The notes under the pieces were generated by a model that saw only the letters and a program-made list of their open reading frames with translations, searched no databases and was not told the origin of the DNA. 64,000 bases of DNA from Actinomadura parmotrematis (lineage in GTDB: Bacteria > Actinomycetota > Actinomycetes > Streptosporangiales > Streptosporangiaceae): contig NZ_JAIBOA010000007.1 of the NCBI RefSeq assembly GCF_019458805.1, positions 248,001 through 312,000 of the forward strand. Direction: 5' to 3'. A program made the position numbers and the translations under genes. Positions 45,350 through 54,018 of this stretch are shown one piece after another (the stretch's first letter is position 1; each line of letters starts with the position of its first letter).

Positions 45350-46255
45350 TCAGCGGGCCGGGGCGAACGCCTCCAGCGCGTCGCGGGCGAGCGCCAGCGA
45401 CGCCGCCGGGTCGGCGTCCGGGCCGGTCACGCGGCCGTCGAAGTTCAGGTCGACGAACAGCTCGGTGACGCCCTGCTCCTCCAGCGCCGCGAAGTCGCCG
45501 CGGATCTCCTCCAGGGAGCCGTGCAGCGGCCGCCGGCCGGCGGCGCCCGCGTCGCGCACGTGCACCGCGCCCCGGCACACGAACCGCAGCGCCCCCGGGT
45601 CGCGGCCCGCCCGCACGGCGGCGTCGCGGACGACCCCGATGGACCGGCCGATCGCGGCGAGGTCGGCGCGGCTGGAGGACACCCAGCCCGCCGCCAGGCG
45701 CCCGGCGCGCCGCAGGGCGGGCTCGGAGGTGCCGCCGAGCAGCACCGGCGGCTCGGGCGACTGCACCGGCGCCGGCTCCATCACCACCGGCGGGACGTCG
45801 TAGAACTCCCCGTGGAACTCCCCGCCGCCGCCCCACATGGTGCGCAGCACCGCCAGGAACTCCTCGGCGCGCGCGCCGCGCCGCTCGAACGGGACGCCGA
45901 CGGCGGCGAACTCCTCGGGCATCCAGCCGAGGCCGAGGCCGAGGTCCAGGCGGCCGCCCGACACCCGGTCCAGGGTGGCGGCCTGCTTGGCCAGCACCGG
46001 GGGAGCCAGGAACGGCATGTTGACGATCGCCACCCCGAGCCGGACGCGCTCGGTCACCCCCGCCAGGTAGGCGAGCGTGATGAGCGGGTCGGGCACGTTG
46101 CGGTAGGTGAGGTCGGCCGAGCCGGCCGGGTTCAGCAGCCGCTGCAGCGTCCACACCGAGTGGTAGCCGAGCTCCTCGGCGCGGCGGGCGACCTCCGCCT
46201 GGGCGGCGGGCGTGGCCCAGGCCCCCGACACGGGAACGGCGAAACCGATGAGCAC
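45350..46255 (-). CDS. LLM-class F420-dependent oxidoreductase
   Basis: Flavin or F420-dependent luciferase-like monooxygenase fold, 301 aa. Seen: LGYHSVWTLQRL, LAYLAGVTERVRLGVAIVNMPF, GRLDLGLGLGWMPEEFAAVG and PPVLLGGTSEPALRRAGRLAAGW, typical of the F420-dependent TIGR03619-like group. GTG 46255 follows GGAGGAGTCCC. Substrate unknown. Convergent with the Lrp gene and divergent from the trhA-like gene. Confidence 0.9.
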   Translation of the reverse strand: MLIGFAVPVSGAWATPAAQAEVARRAEELGYHSVWTLQRLLNPAGSADLTYRNVPDPLITLAYLAGVTERVRLGVAIVNMPFLAPPVLAKQAATLDRVSGGRLDLGLGLGWMPEEFAAVGVPFERRGARAEEFLAVLRTMWGGGGEFHGEFYDVPPVVMEPAPVQSPEPPVLLGGTSEPALRRAGRLAAGWVSSSRADLAAIGRSIGVVRDAAVRAGRDPGALRFVCRGAVHVRDAGAAGRRPLHGSLEEIRGDFAALEEQGVTELFVDLNFDGRVTGPDADPAASLALARDALEAFAPAR

Positions 46256-46443
46256 GGGACTCCTCCAGGAGAGAGCGTCGTCGTCGACGGGATCCAGGCC
46301 GAACCTTACAACGTCAAGGCCCGCGGTCCGTGCCGTCGGCCTGCCCGCCGGACGTGGGACGAATCACCGAATGGCGCCGCCGCCTCCGGATACGCTTCTT
46401 GCGCCGGCATCCCCCGCCGGCGTCGAGGGAACGAGGAGGTCGG

Positions 46444-47109
46444 ATGCGGCGCCCGGTGGAACAGCTCGCCCAGGCGGTCAAGCCCCGATTGCGCGGCTGG
46501 CTGCATGCGGGCACCTTCCCGCTGGCCCTGGTCGCGGGCGTCCTCATGGTCGCGCTCGGCCCGACGCTCGCCGCGCGGCTCTGCGCCGCGGTGTACGCGC
46601 TGACGTCGGCGCTGCTGTTCGGCGTCTCGGCGTTCTACCACCGGGGGCGCTGGTCGCCGCGGGTCGCCGAGGTGCTGCGCCGCTTCGACCACGCCAACAT
46701 CTACCTCATCATCGCCGGGACCTACACGCCGTTCGCCTACCTGATCCTGCACGGCGCGGCCCGCGCGATCGTGCTGGCGGTGGTGTGGGGCGGCGCGCTC
46801 GCCGGGGTGCTGTTCCGGGTGCTGTGGGTCGGCGCGCCGCGCTGGCTGTACACGATCCTCTACATCGGCCTCGGCTGGGTCGCGGCGTTCTTCGTCCCGC
46901 AGTTCCTGGACGGCACCGGGATCGCGGTGGCGGTGCTGGTCGTGGTCGGCGGCGTCCTGTACAGCCTGGGCGGGCTGGTCTACGGGCTGCGGCGGCCCGA
47001 CCCCTCGCCGCGCTGGTTCGGGTTCCACGAGGTCTTCCACGCCTTCACCGTGGCGGCGTACGTGCTGCAGTACATCGCGGTGTCGTTCGTGGTCTACCGC
47101 GCCGTCTGA
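46444..47109 (+). CDS. Haemolysin III / TrhA family membrane protein
   Basis: PAQR-type integral membrane protein, 221 aa, seven helices. Seen: SAFYHRGRWSP with the metal-type His, FDHANIYLIIAGTYTPF (conserved Asp/His), and the final GFHEVFHAFTVAAY with two more His. In Bacillus the family affects membrane energetics and lipid homeostasis; true haemolysis is doubtful. ATG 46444 follows GAGGAGG. The 188-base upstream gap carries a loose match to the TACAATGTA element at 46305. Confidence 0.92.
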   Translation: MRRPVEQLAQAVKPRLRGWLHAGTFPLALVAGVLMVALGPTLAARLCAAVYALTSALLFGVSAFYHRGRWSPRVAEVLRRFDHANIYLIIAGTYTPFAYLILHGAARAIVLAVVWGGALAGVLFRVLWVGAPRWLYTILYIGLGWVAAFFVPQFLDGTGIAVAVLVVVGGVLYSLGGLVYGLRRPDPSPRWFGFHEVFHAFTVAAYVLQYIAVSFVVYRAV

Positions 47110-47134
47110 CGGCGGCCGTGCGGGGCGGGCGCGG

Positions 47135-47566
47135 TCAGAGGGCGGCCGCCCGGTGGTGGCGGCAGAAGCCGTGGCCGGTCAGGTCGCGGCCGTGGATGCG
47201 GATGTAGCGGTCGGCGCGGGCGGGCGTCCAGGCGCGCAGCGGGAGGCCGGCCAGCTCCTCGATCTCGGCGGGGGCGGTCACCGGCCGCGCCTCGCCGACC
47301 AGGGTGACCGACCAGCCGGTGCCGGTGCGCACGTCGATGTCGTCGGCCTGGAACGCCACGACGCTGCCGCGGGTCGCGCGGTCCAGGGCCGATCCGGCCG
47401 AGGTGCGGACGACGATGCGGCCGCCGCCGTCGAGCGCGAAGTTCACCGGCTGGATCGCCGGCAGGGCGCGGTCGGTGAAGACCACCCGCCCGACCGGCAC
47501 CGTGCGCAGCAGCGCCAGGCACCGCTCCCGGTCGAGGGCCCGCGGTCCGTTCCCGTCGTAGTCCAT
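47135..47566 (-). CDS. Pyridoxamine 5'-phosphate oxidase-like split-barrel protein (copy 1)
   Basis: Small FMN-binding split-barrel protein, 143 aa from ATG 47566. Seen: LALLRTVPVGRVVFTDRALPAIQPVNFALDGG and TGWSVTLVGEARPVT, the signature of the actinobacterial PPOX class; ends CRHHRAAAL. Probably binds flavin or F420. Lies 29 bases after a paralogue in the same direction, so the two are a tandem duplication and likely operon. Confidence 0.88.
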   Translation of the reverse strand: MDYDGNGPRALDRERCLALLRTVPVGRVVFTDRALPAIQPVNFALDGGGRIVVRTSAGSALDRATRGSVVAFQADDIDVRTGTGWSVTLVGEARPVTAPAEIEELAGLPLRAWTPARADRYIRIHGRDLTGHGFCRHHRAAAL

Positions 47567-47595
47567 GATCCCAGCGTCGCCGCCGGGGCGCCCCG

Positions 47596-48039
47596 TCAGC
47601 AGGGGCGAACGTCCCGGTATGGGGCGGTAGCTGGTGCTTGCGGGATGCGGCGGCCGGACACCAGCTCGCAGCCGATGACCAGGTAGCGGTCGGGCACGGC
47701 GGCCGGGGCGGGCCAGGACGGCACCGGCAGCGCGCCGGCGACCTCGTCGGGGCGGGCGGGCCGCGCCGGCCCGACGACGACCACCGACCAGCCCGTCCGG
47801 CCGGCGGCGTCGTAGGCGTCGGCCTCGAAGGCGACGACGGTGCCGCGGGCGAGGCCGGCGAGCGGCGAGCCGGGCGCGACGCCGACGACCAGCTCGCGGC
47901 CGCGCAGCGCGAACCCGACGGGCTGGACGGCGGGCAGCGCGCGCTCGGTGAACACCACGCGGCCGAGGGGCGCGGCGGCCAGCAGGGCGCGGCACTCGGC
48001 CTCGTCGAGCACCCGCAGCCCGCTGCGATCGAAGGTCAT
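47596..48039 (-). CDS. Pyridoxamine 5'-phosphate oxidase-like split-barrel protein (copy 2)
   Basis: Paralogue of the downstream gene, 147 aa: CRALLAAAPLGRVVFTERALPAVQPVGFALRG and GRTGWSVVVVGPARPA. Same fold and probable cofactor class, substrate unknown. First gene of the pair; its upstream region carries two DosR-like boxes shared with the divergent DoxX-like gene, which suggests control by hypoxia or redox stress. Confidence 0.88.
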   Translation of the reverse strand: MTFDRSGLRVLDEAECRALLAAAPLGRVVFTERALPAVQPVGFALRGRELVVGVAPGSPLAGLARGTVVAFEADAYDAAGRTGWSVVVVGPARPARPDEVAGALPVPSWPAPAAVPDRYLVIGCELVSGRRIPQAPATAPYRDVRPC

Positions 48040-48076
48040 GCCGTGGAGTCTGCGCGCCGGGGCGCGGGCTGCGGCA

Positions 48077-48090
48077 GGGGCCTTGGTCCC
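48077..48090. promoter_or_regulatory. DosR/DevR-like box (weaker)
   Basis: On the minus strand GGGACCAAGGCCCC: GGGAC-N4-GCCCC, 11 of 14 positions of the DosR core GGGACTWWAGTCCC. It is 38 bases upstream of the split-barrel gene start. Confidence 0.4.
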
Positions 48091-48114
48091 TGCCGGCGGA
48101 GCCTCCGGCGGGCG

Positions 48115-48128
48115 GGGACCTACGTCCC
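48115..48128. promoter_or_regulatory. DosR/DevR-like box
   Basis: GGGACCTACGTCCC: perfect GGGAC-N4-GTCCC inverted repeat, 12 of 14 positions of the DosR core, in the divergent gap between the split-barrel and DoxX-like genes. It also extends into a GC-rich palindrome, so a structural role is not excluded. Confidence 0.5.
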
Positions 48129-48221
48129 GCCCGGCGGGAGACCAACGCTCCTACAGGCGCGGGCGCCGGGGGCGTTGGCTCGGGGGTGACCGCAGAGAGC
48201 GAGCCGGACGAAGGCGAGACG

Positions 48222-48785
48222 ATGATGGCGATCTCCGAACACGACCGCACCGGGCACCGGACCTTCCCGCGCCTGTACGCCGCCGAGCCCCTGACCGAGT
48301 CGGCGCCGGCCCGCTACACCTGGGCGGCGGCCCGGCTGGCCCTGGCCTGGGTGTTCCTCTGGGCGTTCCTGGACAAGACCTTCGGCCTCGGCCACGCCAC
48401 CCCCAAGGCGCAGGCGTGGATCGACGGCGGCAGCCCGACCAAGGGGTTCCTCGCCCATTCGGCCACCGGCCCCTTCAAGGGCTTCTACACCGGCATCGCC
48501 GGCGCCGCCTGGGCGGACGCGCTGTTCATGGTCGGCCTCGCCGCGATCGGGCTGGCCCTGCTGCTCGGCGTCGGCCTGCGCGTCGCGGCCGGCGCCGGCG
48601 CCCTGCTGCTGGTCATGATGTGGTCGGTGGTGCTGCCGCCCGAGAGCAACCCCTTCATGGACGACCACCTGATCTACGCGATCGTGCTGGTCGGCCTGGC
48701 CCTGGTCCGGGCCGGCGACACCCTCGGCCTCGGCCGCTGGTGGGCCGGCACGGCCCTGGGCCGCCGGTTCCCCTTCACCCAGTGA
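48222..48785 (+). CDS. DoxX-like membrane protein
   Basis: Four-helix membrane protein, 187 aa from ATG 48222 (GAAGGCGAGACG upstream; GTG 48186 also in frame). Seen: YTWAAARLALAWVFLWAFLDKTFGLG, a conserved actinobacterial DoxX-type start, IDGGSPTKGFL, then three more helices. Related DoxX proteins are linked to redox homeostasis and thiol stress in mycobacteria; function here is inferred. Probably co-regulated with the divergent split-barrel pair. Confidence 0.82.
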   Translation: MMAISEHDRTGHRTFPRLYAAEPLTESAPARYTWAAARLALAWVFLWAFLDKTFGLGHATPKAQAWIDGGSPTKGFLAHSATGPFKGFYTGIAGAAWADALFMVGLAAIGLALLLGVGLRVAAGAGALLLVMMWSVVLPPESNPFMDDHLIYAIVLVGLALVRAGDTLGLGRWWAGTALGRRFPFTQ

Positions 48786-48801
48786 CGCGCGGGCTCGCGC
48801 G

Positions 48802-48835
48802 CCCCCGGGCCGGGACCTCGGTCCAGGCCCGGGGG
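48802..48835 (+). terminator. Hairpin terminator after the DoxX-like gene
   Basis: CCCCCGGGCC pairs with GGCCCGGGGG, and inside GGACC pairs with GGTCC across a TC loop with one mismatch pair between. Starts 17 bases after the stop codon. Confidence 0.8.
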
Positions 48836-48980
48836 TGACCTCTGATCGTTGTCGGCCGCGTCCGGCGGCCCGCCCCTGCGCATCGTGCACGCCGTCGAGC
48901 GCCTGCCCCGTCGCCGTCACCCACGCCCCCTGAACCCCCGCGGCGGTGTGCCGGCCCCGGCGGCCGGGCAGGACAGCGGG

Positions 48981-49295
48981 ATGGGGGAGGACGCGGGGCC
49001 GGAGCGCACGCCCGACGGGCGCTACATCATCGTGTCCGGCCGGCGCTGGCGGGCGACCGACCCCGCCGTCCCCGGCGAGGCCGCCGCCCGGCTGCGCGTC
49101 CACCTGATGGCGGCGCGGCGCGCGATCGCGGCCGCCCACCGCGCCGACGACCCGCACGCCGAACGGGAGGCGCGCGCCCGCGTCCACCTCGCCAAGACCG
49201 CCCTCGGCGAGCGCGGCACCCCCTGGTGGGAGCAGGACGAGGCCGCCCGCCGCGACCGCTGGGAGCGCGGGCTGGCCGCGCTCGACGGCCGCTGA
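48981..49295 (+). CDS. Small conserved actinobacterial protein (sometimes annotated as Tol biopolymer transporter)
   Basis: Unknown function, 104 aa from ATG 48981. Conserved core RYIIVSGRRWRATDPAVP, then a charged helical region (LRVHLMAARRAIAAAHRADDPHAEREARARVHLAKTALGERGTPWWEQDE spans it) ending WERGLAALDGR. I know very similar proteins from Streptomyces annotated as Tol-like, a label with no visible basis. No membrane helix or signal. Confidence 0.78.
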   Translation: MGEDAGPERTPDGRYIIVSGRRWRATDPAVPGEAAARLRVHLMAARRAIAAAHRADDPHAEREARARVHLAKTALGERGTPWWEQDEAARRDRWERGLAALDGR

Positions 49296-49361
49296 GCGCC
49301 CCGCCCGGCCGGGGCGGGCGGGGCCGTGCATGACCTGGGGACTGCTGGGCAGGCGGGGCCC

Positions 49362-49907
49362 ATGCCATCGACCGCACTCATCGTCATCGACATGCTGAAC
49401 CCCTACGACCACGACGACTCCGAGCCGCTCCAGGAGAGCGTGGAGCGGATGGTCGAGCCGCTCGCGGGACTGCTGCGCCGCGCCGACGGGCTCGGCCCCG
49501 ACGGCGCGCTGGTGGTGTACGTCAACGACAACCACGGCGACTTCTCGGCGACGCGCCAGGACCTGGTGGCGGCGGCCCGCAAAGGGCGGCGCCCCGACCT
49601 GGTCGAGCCGGTCGTGCCCGGCCCCGAGCGCGCGTTCCTGGCCAAGGTGCGCCACAGCGCCTTCTACGGCACGCCCCTGGAGTACCTGCTCGGCAGCGCC
49701 GAGGTGGACCGGGTCGTCCTAGCCGGGCAGGTCACCGAGCAGTGCGTCCTGTACACCGCGCTGGACGCCTACATCCGCCACTTCACCGTCCAGGTCCCGC
49801 GCGACGCCGTCGCCGCCATCGACGACCGGCTCGGGGAGGCGGCGCTGGAGATGATGGAGCGCAACATGCACGCCGAGATCGTCACCGCCGCGACCTGCCT
49901 GCGCTGA
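49362..49907 (+). CDS. Isochorismatase-family cysteine hydrolase
   Basis: Hydrolase of the nicotinamidase/isochorismatase fold, 181 aa from ATG 49362. Seen: catalytic Asp in ALIVIDMLNPYD, Lys in FLAKVRHSAFYGT, and nucleophile Cys in VTEQCVLYTALDAY. Cis-peptide region VVLAGQVTEQC is normal. Substrate unknown. Convergent with the FHA-domain gene. Confidence 0.9.
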   Translation: MPSTALIVIDMLNPYDHDDSEPLQESVERMVEPLAGLLRRADGLGPDGALVVYVNDNHGDFSATRQDLVAAARKGRRPDLVEPVVPGPERAFLAKVRHSAFYGTPLEYLLGSAEVDRVVLAGQVTEQCVLYTALDAYIRHFTVQVPRDAVAAIDDRLGEAALEMMERNMHAEIVTAATCLR

Positions 49908-49929
49908 CGCGCGGGGGAGGGGACCGGCG

Positions 49930-50469
49930 TCAGGGGGCGGCGACGATGAAGCTGGCGTTGCCGAACCCGACCTCGTCGCCGGGGCGGACGCGGGCCGGGC
50001 CGGTGAGCCGCCACCCGTTGACGCGGGTGCCGTTCATCGACCCCAGGTCGGAGATCATCCAGCCCTCGTCGGCGTGGTAGATCTCGGCGTGGAACCGCGA
50101 CACGGTGAGGTCGGTCAGCACGAACTGGCAGCCGGGGGCGCGGCCGACGACGATGCGGGCGCGCCCGGCGGGCGGCAGCGTGAACCGCGGCAGCCGCGGC
50201 GTCCGCCAGGCCGCCTCGATGCGCGCGGTGACCTGGGAGACCGACGACACCAGGCCGGTCAGCCGCGACACCACCCGGTTGGTCGGCGGCAGGTCGTGCA
50301 CGATGTCGGCGAGCTCGGCGCGGCTCTGGGCGCGCAGCACCTGGTCGACGCGCCGCTCGAAGGTGTCGTTGGACATGCGGCCTTCGGCGACCCGGTCGCT
50401 GAGGACGCGCAGCGCCTGGTCGCGCTCCACGTCGGAGGCCCGCACCGGGTAGGAAGCCCGCCCATCCAT
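49930..50469 (-). CDS. DUF1707 and FHA-domain protein
   Basis: Phosphothreonine-recognition protein, 179 aa. N-terminal DUF1707 domain (YPVRASDVERDQALRVLSDRVAEGRMSNDTFERRV begins at residue 7), linker, and C-terminal FHA domain (IVVGRAPGCQFVLTDLTVSRFHAEIYH; SDLGSMNGTRVNG) with the key Arg, Ser-Arg-x-His and Asn residues. It likely binds a partner phosphorylated by a Ser/Thr kinase elsewhere. No transmembrane helix. Confidence 0.92.
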   Translation of the reverse strand: MDGRASYPVRASDVERDQALRVLSDRVAEGRMSNDTFERRVDQVLRAQSRAELADIVHDLPPTNRVVSRLTGLVSSVSQVTARIEAAWRTPRLPRFTLPPAGRARIVVGRAPGCQFVLTDLTVSRFHAEIYHADEGWMISDLGSMNGTRVNGWRLTGPARVRPGDEVGFGNASFIVAAP

Positions 50470-50540
50470 GCTTGAAGTATCCAGACCCGTCGGTTCGCTG
50501 TCCAGAAAAGCCCACGGCGGGCCTTTCGGTAGGTACGACG

Positions 50541-50572
50541 CCGCGGGCCGCGGAAGAGTTCGCGGCCCGCGG
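50541..50572 (-). terminator. Hairpin terminator after the acyl-CoA dehydrogenase gene
   Basis: Perfect 12-bp stem CCGCGGGCCGCG / CGCGGCCCGCGG with loop GAAGAGTT, 36 bases beyond the stop on the minus strand. Confidence 0.8.
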
Positions 50573-50607
50573 AACGGAATCGGGGCGGCCCGGCCGCCCC
50601 GCCGGGG

Positions 50608-51816
50608 TCAGCGTCCCAGCAGGTCGCGGGCGATGTGGGTGACCTGGATCTCGTCGGTGCCGGCGTAGATCTGGAACGACTTGGCGTCGCGGGCGAGCTG
50701 CTCGACGCGGTACTCGCTCATGTAGCCGTTGCCGCCGAACAGCTGGACGGCCTCCATCGCCACCTCCGAGGCGGCCTGCGCGGCGTACAGCTTCATCGCC
50801 GACGCCTCGGCCAGCGTCGGGGTGCGGCCCGCGCGGCTCATCTCCACGTGCCGGAACACCAGGTTCCGCACGTTGATGCGGGCGACCTCCATGCGGGCCA
50901 GCTTCAGCTGGATGAGCTGGAAGTCGCCGATGCGCTGCCCCCACAGCTCGCGCCGGCGCGCGTAGTCGACCGACAGGCGCAGGCACTCCTCGATGACGCC
51001 GAGCGACATCGCCGCGACGCCCGCGCGCTCGGTGACGAAGTTCTGGCGCGCCGACTCGCGGCCGCCGCCCGCCCCGGCCGGCAGGAGCCGGTCGGCGCCC
51101 GCCCGCACGTCGCTGAGGAACAGCTCGCCGGTGGGGGAGGAGTGCAGGCCCATCTTGCGCAGCGGCCGGCTCTGCTCCAGGCCCGGCATGCCCGCGTCCA
51201 GCACGAACGTCAGGATCTCGCGGTCGCGCGGGGGGCGGCCGTCGTCGAGCTTGCAGTAGAAGACGATCGTGTCGGCGTAGGGGCCGTTGGTGATGAAGGT
51301 CTTGCCGCCGTTGATGACGTAGTCGTCGCCGTCCTTGCGGGCGGTGGCCTGCATGCCGCCGAAGGCGTCGGAGCCGGAGTTGGGCTCGGTGATGGCCCAG
51401 GCGCCGACCTTGTCCATGGTCAGCAGGTCCAAGCCCCAGCGCTCCTTTTGCTCGGGCGTGCCGCGCTTCATGATGGTGCCGGCGGCCAGGCCGAAGCTCA
51501 CGCCCATGGCCGACACGATGCCCGGCGCCACCTTGCACAGCTCGATGATCGGCAGCATCGAGAACGCCGCGTCGCCGCCGCCCCCGCCGGCGCCCTCGCT
51601 CTCGGCGGCCGCGCCGGACCGCTCGCGCTCCAGGCGCTTGGCGAAGGAGGAGCGGGCCAGCTCGTCCATCCCGAACGTCCTGTACAGGTCGCGGATCAGG
51701 TCGTAGGGCGGCAGCTCGCCCGCGTCCAGCGCGTCCAGGTTCGGCCTGACCTTCGCGTCGATCCAGTCGCGCACCGCGTCGCGGATCATCAGGTCTTCGT
51801 CGGACCACTCGATCAT
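50608..51816 (-). CDS. Acyl-CoA dehydrogenase
   Basis: FAD enzyme forming 2-enoyl-CoA, 402 aa. Seen: N-terminal helical domain, AWAITEPNSGSDAFGGMQATA (FAD-binding), DGDDYVINGGKTFITNG, and C-terminal LFGGNGYMSEYRVEQLARDAKSFQIYAGTDEIQ (parts). The usual catalytic-Glu spot in IYEGT is Ala here (IYAGT); a Glu in FVTERAGVAAMSLG fits the alternative base position of isovaleryl-CoA dehydrogenases, so activity is probably kept. Acyl substrate unknown, perhaps branched-chain. Confidence 0.93.
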   Translation of the reverse strand: MIEWSDEDLMIRDAVRDWIDAKVRPNLDALDAGELPPYDLIRDLYRTFGMDELARSSFAKRLERERSGAAAESEGAGGGGGDAAFSMLPIIELCKVAPGIVSAMGVSFGLAAGTIMKRGTPEQKERWGLDLLTMDKVGAWAITEPNSGSDAFGGMQATARKDGDDYVINGGKTFITNGPYADTIVFYCKLDDGRPPRDREILTFVLDAGMPGLEQSRPLRKMGLHSSPTGELFLSDVRAGADRLLPAGAGGGRESARQNFVTERAGVAAMSLGVIEECLRLSVDYARRRELWGQRIGDFQLIQLKLARMEVARINVRNLVFRHVEMSRAGRTPTLAEASAMKLYAAQAASEVAMEAVQLFGGNGYMSEYRVEQLARDAKSFQIYAGTDEIQVTHIARDLLGR

Positions 51817-51922
51817 GCTCGCCCTCGCCTCTCCTCACCCGCGGCGCCCGCAGCGGGTGCGCCCATCCAAGCAGAACCCGCAAGCGCCCACTTATCCGGG
51901 TGCCGGTGCGCCGGGGGAGCGG

Positions 51923-53005
51923 TCAGAGGGGCAGGGCGACCACGTCGGCGAGCACGCCGCCCTGCTCGGTGAGCCGGTCGGGGGAGGGGCTGTCGTAGAC
52001 CACCAGCAGGCGGGTGCCGGGCCGGCCGTCGTCGCCGGCCAGCAGCGCGACGCCCTCGGCGTGGTCCTCGCCGTCGCCGTGCGGCAGCTCGCCGAGGACC
52101 TGCAGCTCGGCGGCGGAGACGATGTCGGGGTAGTCGACGGCGGCCGCGCCGGGCCAGCGCACCACCCGCACCGGTCCCGACAGGCTCATGCTGGGGCCGG
52201 TGAGGACGAGCAGGTCGTCGCCGTCGGGGCACAGGTCGCGGATGCCGAGGCCGCCCAGGTCCAGGAAGTGCGTGCGGTACAGGTCGCCGCCCGCGCCGAC
52301 GGGCAGCAGCCGCAGCCGTCCGCGCGCGTCCGGCTCGGGGTCGGGGCGGATCTCCACCAGCACCGCCCAGCCGCGCAGGACCGGGCCGCGCAGCCCGATG
52401 TACAGGCGGTCGCCGTGCGCGGCGATGCCCTCGACGTCCAGGCCGTTGTCCTTGCTGGGGATCGCCAGGAACGGCGCGAGGTGGGGGTCGCGGGCGAGCA
52501 GGTCGGCGATCGAGTCGCCCTTCAGGCCGAGGACGGCGGCGGTGCGGTCGCCGTCGGCGCGCACCACCTGCGGCAGCCCGTCGGCGTCCTGCACCAGCGG
52601 CAGGCGGGCGAGGATGAAGCGGTTGTCCTCGCGCACGACGGTGGCCAGCCGCTTGCGGGACTTGGCGTCGGACCGCCCCGGCTTGATCTTCTTGCGCTTG
52701 AGGCTGTGCGAGCCGATCGCCCAGAGCCAGCCGCCCGCGCGCGCCAGCCCCTCGATGTCGGCCTCCTCCTCGGGGCCGGCCGGCAGCTCGACCAGGTCGG
52801 CCAGGCGGACGGTGCGGTGCCCGTCGTAGCAGGTGACCAGGCCGCCGGGGCCGGTGACGGCGGTGAGGCGCTCGATGGTGGCGGTCTCGTCCCCGGCGAC
52901 CCAGAGGCAGCGGCCGTCCTGGCGGACGGCGGACAGGTTGGTGTGCGTCCCGGCGGCGCGGCTCTCGGCCCCGAAGCGCAGCTCGACCCGGCGTTCCACG
53001 ATCAT
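51923..53005 (-). CDS. DUF3616 protein (beta-propeller-like)
   Basis: Unknown function, 360 aa from ATG 53005 (MIVERRVELRFG). The sequence has repeated blade-like stretches: LSAVRQDGRCLWVAGDE, IEGLARAGGWLWAIGSHS, VEGIAAHGDRLYIGLRGPV, GIRDLCPDGDDLLVLTGPS. This DUF3616 pattern suggests a propeller, intracellular as no signal peptide is seen. A further upstream start (53044) adds 13 residues and is less likely. Same strand as the acyl-CoA dehydrogenase gene but 106 bases apart. Confidence 0.82.
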   Translation of the reverse strand: MIVERRVELRFGAESRAAGTHTNLSAVRQDGRCLWVAGDETATIERLTAVTGPGGLVTCYDGHRTVRLADLVELPAGPEEEADIEGLARAGGWLWAIGSHSLKRKKIKPGRSDAKSRKRLATVVREDNRFILARLPLVQDADGLPQVVRADGDRTAAVLGLKGDSIADLLARDPHLAPFLAIPSKDNGLDVEGIAAHGDRLYIGLRGPVLRGWAVLVEIRPDPEPDARGRLRLLPVGAGGDLYRTHFLDLGGLGIRDLCPDGDDLLVLTGPSMSLSGPVRVVRWPGAAAVDYPDIVSAAELQVLGELPHGDGEDHAEGVALLAGDDGRPGTRLLVVYDSPSPDRLTEQGGVLADVVALPL

Positions 53006-53075
53006 GCGCAGATGTTCCCATAAGACCGGCGCGTTCCACGGCACGATCTGCCGTCGGCCGTCCGGCCGGCCCCGG

Positions 53076-53813
53076 TCAGGCGCTGCGCATCGCGCGGTGG
53101 ACCGCGCCCCAGTAGCCGGCCGTCAGGTCCAGCACGCCCTCGAACCCGCGCCGCACCTGCGCGAAGTCGACCTCGTCGCGGCAGCGGGCGGCCGCGCCGG
53201 CGACGGCGCCGCCCCGGTCGCCGCGGGCGGTCTCGCCGAGGTGGACGTAGAAGTACTCGGCCGCGGTGTGGAAGTCGTCCTCGCCGTACAGGGGCTTGTA
53301 GTTGCGCAGCCCCTCGTACAGGCGCGCCGAGGTGGCGTGGGCGAGGCCGTCCTGCGCCAGCAGCGCGCCGGCGACGACGCGGGGGTCGGCGTCGGTGAAC
53401 AGGGCGTGGCGGGCGTCGCCGAAGGCCCGCGTCTGCGGGCAGGCGCCGCCCGCCCGCAGCTCGGCGGCCGGGTAGGCGGCCTCGCGCAGCCGGGCGAGCA
53501 GCCCCGTCAGCATCCGCTCCAGCAGCACCAGGTGGGCGCGGGAGGGGTCGCCGCTGCCGTACTCGGTGTACAGGTGGCGGGCGCGTTCCAGGCGGGCGGC
53601 CGGGTCGTCGGTCTGCAGCACCGACAGGGCGATGACGACGGTGCTGTCGACGGTGCGGGCGTGGAACTCGCGGGCGAACACCTCGACCTGCCGGTAGGGG
53701 AGGGCGGCGGCCATCCAGTGCCGGAAGAAGTCGTTGTCCAGCGCGGCGTGGCGGGTCGCCGAGGCGGCGAGGGCGGCGACGGGCCCGGTGAAGTCGGCCT
53801 GCTGGACGGGCAT
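53076..53813 (-). CDS. Haem-oxygenase-like di-iron (HDO) family protein
   Basis: Probable non-haem iron redox enzyme, 245 aa from ATG 53813 (GAGAGG upstream). All-helical TenA/PqqC/HDO-like fold is suggested by EVFAREFHARTVDS, LYTEYGSGDPSRAHLVLLERML, AQDGLAHATSARLYEG and DDFHTAAEYFYVHLGETARGD, which place Glu, His and Asp residues as expected for a di-iron site. Known relatives cleave or oxidise amino acids and fatty acids (BesC acts on lysine derivatives). It lies 208 bases after kamA on the same strand. Role in lysine metabolism is inference from context only. Confidence 0.72.
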   Translation of the reverse strand: MPVQQADFTGPVAALAASATRHAALDNDFFRHWMAAALPYRQVEVFAREFHARTVDSTVVIALSVLQTDDPAARLERARHLYTEYGSGDPSRAHLVLLERMLTGLLARLREAAYPAAELRAGGACPQTRAFGDARHALFTDADPRVVAGALLAQDGLAHATSARLYEGLRNYKPLYGEDDFHTAAEYFYVHLGETARGDRGGAVAGAAARCRDEVDFAQVRRGFEGVLDLTAGYWGAVHRAMRSA

Positions 53814-54018
53814 GCGCACCCTCTCGGGCCGCCGCGCCGGGGCGTGCGGCGCGGCGATGTCAGGGATGTACGGCGGCGGGGCGGTGCAGGTGACCATGTT
53901 GCGACGCCCGCCGCGGCGGCTGCCACACATGGCCGTGACCGAACGTGGTCAACCGTGCGGGATCGGCGCCCGGGAGGGGCGGGACCGGCCCGCCCAGCCC
54001 CACCCCTCCACCCTTAAT

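Noticed and set aside
46305..46321. Another TACAATGTA-type element (CTTACAACGTCAAGGCC)
   Set aside because: The palindrome is broken and only part of the flank matches; too weak to annotate as a copy.
48812..48825. Third DosR-like box GGGACCTCGGTCCA after the DoxX gene
   Set aside because: It is the inner part of a longer hairpin (48802-48835) placed as a terminator after the stop codon.
48849..48980. Upstream extension of the small conserved gene from 48849
   Set aside because: The added residues are Pro/Arg-rich and unlike the family; ATG 48981 starts just before the conserved core.
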